A stretch of DNA of 8,241 nt, taken from positions 1-8,241 of the forward strand of contig JAFAEZ010000164.1 in assembly GCA_023423775.1 (NCBI GenBank), in the 5' to 3' direction. Position 1 is the stretch's first letter, and each line of letters opens with the position of its first letter. The DNA is from Pseudomonadota bacterium (GTDB lineage: Bacteria; Pseudomonadota; Alphaproteobacteria; Sphingomonadales; Sphingomonadaceae). The position numbers were made by a program, and so were the translations under genes. Shown here one piece after another: positions 6,512 to 8,241 of the stretch. The notes under the pieces are model-generated. The model was not told where the DNA came from. It did no database searches and saw nothing but the letters and a program-made list of their open reading frames with translations.

Positions 6512-6525
6512 TTGACCTGGATCAT
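6512..6525 (-). promoter_or_regulatory. FNR-type operator upstream of hemN
   Basis: On the minus strand it reads ATGATCCAGGTCAA, and on the plus strand TTGACCTGGATCAT, 8 of 10 against TTGAT-N4-ATCAA. The plus-strand core TTGACCTGGATCA is identical to that of the ccoN site. Its centre is about 62 bases upstream of the GTG start of hemN and 44 upstream of the alternative ATG. As a class II site it would place transcription start near 6477. It could also influence the divergent histidine kinase, but it lies about 190 bases from that start. Confidence 0.78.
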
Positions 6526-6648
6526 GCGGCGAGGGCAGGGGGCGACGGTCCCCGCCGGAACTCCGTTCAGCGAATGGCTTCGCGCTTGACCGAGCGCTGC
6601 CTGCTCTCGTACGGCCTTGTTGTTGCTTCGGATTTGCGGAGGAGAGCA

Positions 6649-6720
6649 GTGCGGCGTCCTGCCGCGAGGAGCAACAGGATCGTGGCCGCTCCCACCCGCC
6701 ATGCGAAAGGCCCGTGTTGA
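6649..6720 (+). CDS. Possible 23-residue upstream ORF of the histidine kinase
   Basis: A GTG at 6649 is preceded 6 bases upstream by GGAGG (6638-6642, within GGAGGAG), the best Shine-Dalgarno in this intergenic stretch. It opens an arginine-rich 23-codon frame (begins RRPAARSNRIV) that ends with TGA at 6718-6720. That stop overlaps the TTG proposed as kinase start as TTGA, a layout seen in translationally coupled genes. The peptide has no recognisable domain or signal and may be noise; the value lies in the overlap. The rest of 6457-6716 holds the hemN operator and no other gene I can support. Confidence 0.22.
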   Translation: MRRPAARSNRIVAAPTRHAKGPC

Positions 6721-8241
6721 ACGCTCACGCCGCTTCGGCCAAATTCCCGGTGGCCGTGAGGGGCGGCGAGATGGCCGAGCGCATCCGCGCCCTCGATTGG
6801 GCCGCGACCTCGTTCGGCGACCCGGCCGGCTGGCCGGCGGCACTTCGCATCGCGCTGAGCTTCTGCCTCAACACCGACATGCCGACCGCCATTTACTGGG
6901 GTCCGGACCTGCGCCTGCTCTACAATGACGCATGGGCGCCGATTGCGGGCGAGAAACATCCCTGGGCGCTGGGCCGCCCGGCACGCGAGGTGTGGGCCGA
7001 TATCTGGCACGTGATCGAGCCTCAGCTCCGGGCTGTGATGGAAAGCGGCGAGGGCTTCTCCGTCACCGACCAATTGCTGCCGATGAAGCGCGGCGGGCGC
7101 ATCCAGCAGACCCATTGGGACTACAGCTTCGCCCCCATCGTCGACGAGCAGAGCGGCACGGTACTGGGCGTCTTCAATCAGGGCAACGAGACGACTGCCA
7201 AGCTCAACGCGGAGCGTGCCTTGCGAGCGAGCGAGGAGCGTCTCGAATATGCCCTCGGCGCCTCGGACAGCATCGGCACCTGGGACTGGGACGTTCCCAA
7301 CGACCGGGTGCGGGCCGATGCGCGCTTCGCCCGCCTCTACGGCGTCGATGCCGCGCGCGCGGCCGAAGGCGCTCCGGTGGGAGAGTTCTTCAACGGCATT
7401 CATCCCGACGACCGTCCCGAGACGGAGGCTGCGATCGCCCACGCGCTGCGCACCGGCGATCCGCTCTCGACCGAATATCGCCTCGTCCAGTCGGATGGAT
7501 CGGATCGCTGGGTGGCTGCGCAGGGTCGATGCACGCTCGCGCCGGACGGGACGCCATTGCGCTTTCCGGGCGTGTCCTTCGACATCACCGAACGCAAGCG
7601 CGTCGAGGCCGCCCTGCGCGAGAGCGAGGAGCGCTTCCGCGCCATCACCGACTCGGTCGACCAGATGATCTGGTCCACCCGGCCGGACGGCTATCACGAT
7701 TATTACAATCAGCGCTGGTACGATTTTACCGGAGTACCGGCCGGCACCACGGACGGGGAGGAGTGGAACGGGATGTTCCACCCCGACGACCGCGACCGCG
7801 CCTGGGCCCTCTGGAAGCGCTGCCTGGAGACGGGCGAGCCCTACCATATCGAATATCGGCTGCGGCACCGGTCGGGCCAGTATCGCTGGGTGCTCGGCCG
7901 CGCGCAGCCCGTCCATGACGCGGACGGGCGCATCACGCGCTGGTTCGGCACCTGCACCGACATTCAGGACATCGTCGATGCACGCGAGGTTCTCGCGCGC
8001 TCGCGCGAGGAACTGGAGCTCGAAGTCCGCGAGCGCACGGCCGATCTGATGCGGACCGAGGAGCAGTTGCGCCAGTCGCAGAAGATGGAGGCCGTGGGTC
8101 AGCTCACCGGCGGCATCGCCCACGATTTCAACAATATGCTGGCTGTGATCCTGGGCGGTCTCAATCTGCTCGAGCGGCGGCTCGCCAAGGGCGAGACCGA
8201 GGTCGGCCGCTATATCGAGGCGGCGCGCGACGGGGCGGAGC
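6717..8241 (+). CDS. Multi-PAS sensor histidine kinase, 3' end cut by the window edge
   Basis: This is a likely cytoplasmic sensor kinase; 508 residues are visible with no membrane helix. Numbering from the TTG at 6717: an N-terminal PAS-like sensor region (about 20-150) with RIRALDWAATSFGDPAGWP and YWGPDLRLLYNDAWAPI; a second PAS/PAC (about 165-290) ending DITERKR; a third PAS/PAC (about 300-417) ending CTDIQDI; a coiled coil (about 418-455); and a HisKA box QKMEAVGQLTGGIAHDFNN with phospho-acceptor H469. The two later PAS domains are PAS_3-like (HPDDR, YRWV). No LOV-type NCRFLQ cysteine motif is seen, so flavin light sensing is not supported, and the ligand is unknown. The ATP-binding domain and any receiver lie off the window; proteins with this HDFNN box are often hybrid kinases. 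TTG is favoured because GGEM just before the ATG looks family-conserved; ATG 6771 has AGGGG 7 bases upstream and is the alternative. Confidence 0.88.
   Translation, partial: MNAHAASAKFPVAVRGGEMAERIRALDWAATSFGDPAGWPAALRIALSFCLNTDMPTAIYWGPDLRLLYNDAWAPIAGEKHPWALGRPAREVWADIWHVIEPQLRAVMESGEGFSVTDQLLPMKRGGRIQQTHWDYSFAPIVDEQSGTVLGVFNQGNETTAKLNAERALRASEERLEYALGASDSIGTWDWDVPNDRVRADARFARLYGVDAARAAEGAPVGEFFNGIHPDDRPETEAAIAHALRTGDPLSTEYRLVQSDGSDRWVAAQGRCTLAPDGTPLRFPGVSFDITERKRVEAALRESEERFRAITDSVDQMIWSTRPDGYHDYYNQRWYDFTGVPAGTTDGEEWNGMFHPDDRDRAWALWKRCLETGEPYHIEYRLRHRSGQYRWVLGRAQPVHDADGRITRWFGTCTDIQDIVDAREVLARSREELELEVRERTADLMRTEEQLRQSQKMEAVGQLTGGIAHDFNNMLAVILGGLNLLERRLAKGETEVGRYIEAARDGAE

Noticed and set aside
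6557..6581. GGAAC followed by 16 bases and CTT, resembling an EcfG stress-sigma promoter
   Set aside because: The -35-like GGAAC is perfect, but the -10 element should be close to CGTT and here is only a partial match. It is too weak to annotate.
6586..6615. TTGACC as a -35 element for the kinase
   Set aside because: No acceptable -10 hexamer is present 16 to 18 bases downstream, so a promoter is not supported.
6457..6843. N-terminal extension of hemN to an upstream start at 6843
   Set aside because: The added residues are Arg/Pro-rich and unlike HemN. They run through the FNR operator and into the divergent kinase gene.
6567..8123. Long minus-strand frame opposite the kinase, including a short hydrophobic stretch near its end (about 6640-6690)
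   Set aside because: It is antisense to the PAS and HisKA domains. The hydrophobic end could start from a GTG near 6693 as a peptide of about 40 residues, but there is no good ribosome site and no family resemblance.
1..8241. CRISPR array, insertion sequence, tRNA or rRNA gene
   Set aside because: No regularly spaced repeats, transposase frames, terminal inverted repeats or RNA gene motifs were seen. Coding density and composition look uniform, with no sign of recent transfer.

Overview
The window is GC-rich throughout, every gene uses high-GC codons, and the proteins look alphaproteobacterial. I favour a Sphingomonas-like member of the Sphingomonadales, judging from the long CcoN with extra N-terminal helices, the FnrL-type cysteine spacing and the hairpin repeat at the left edge. 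That placement is inference; no rRNA or other taxonomic marker is present.

Layout. Bases 1-96 are non-coding and repeat-rich. A complete cytochrome cbb3 oxidase operon, ccoNOQP, lies on the minus strand (ccoP 97-1023, ccoQ 1016-1177, ccoO 1174-1908, ccoN 1918-3627). A small GNAT-type acetyltransferase gene follows upstream on the same strand (3756-4223). An fnr gene for an oxygen-sensing [4Fe-4S] Crp/Fnr regulator diverges from it on the plus strand (4322-5059) and converges on hemN, oxygen-independent coproporphyrinogen III dehydrogenase, on the minus strand (5107-6456). At the right edge a multi-PAS sensor histidine kinase starts on the plus strand and runs off the window (6717 to end).

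How it fits together. This is a compact low-oxygen respiration module. When oxygen falls, FNR should become active and bind TTGAT-N4-ATCAA-type sites. Two strong sites are visible: one upstream of ccoN (3695-3708) and one upstream of hemN (6512-6525). They share the same 13-base core. A weaker, degenerate site sits in the fnr/GNAT divergent region (4284-4297). The oxidase needs several hemes, and HemN supplies the oxygen-free step of heme synthesis, so co-regulation makes sense. The acetyltransferase and the histidine kinase have no established link to the module.

I found no undescribed system. The more unusual points are the ATG-free ccoN start downstream of its FNR box, a short upstream ORF whose stop overlaps the probable kinase start, the GNAT gene lodged between fnr and ccoN, and the repeat at the left edge.
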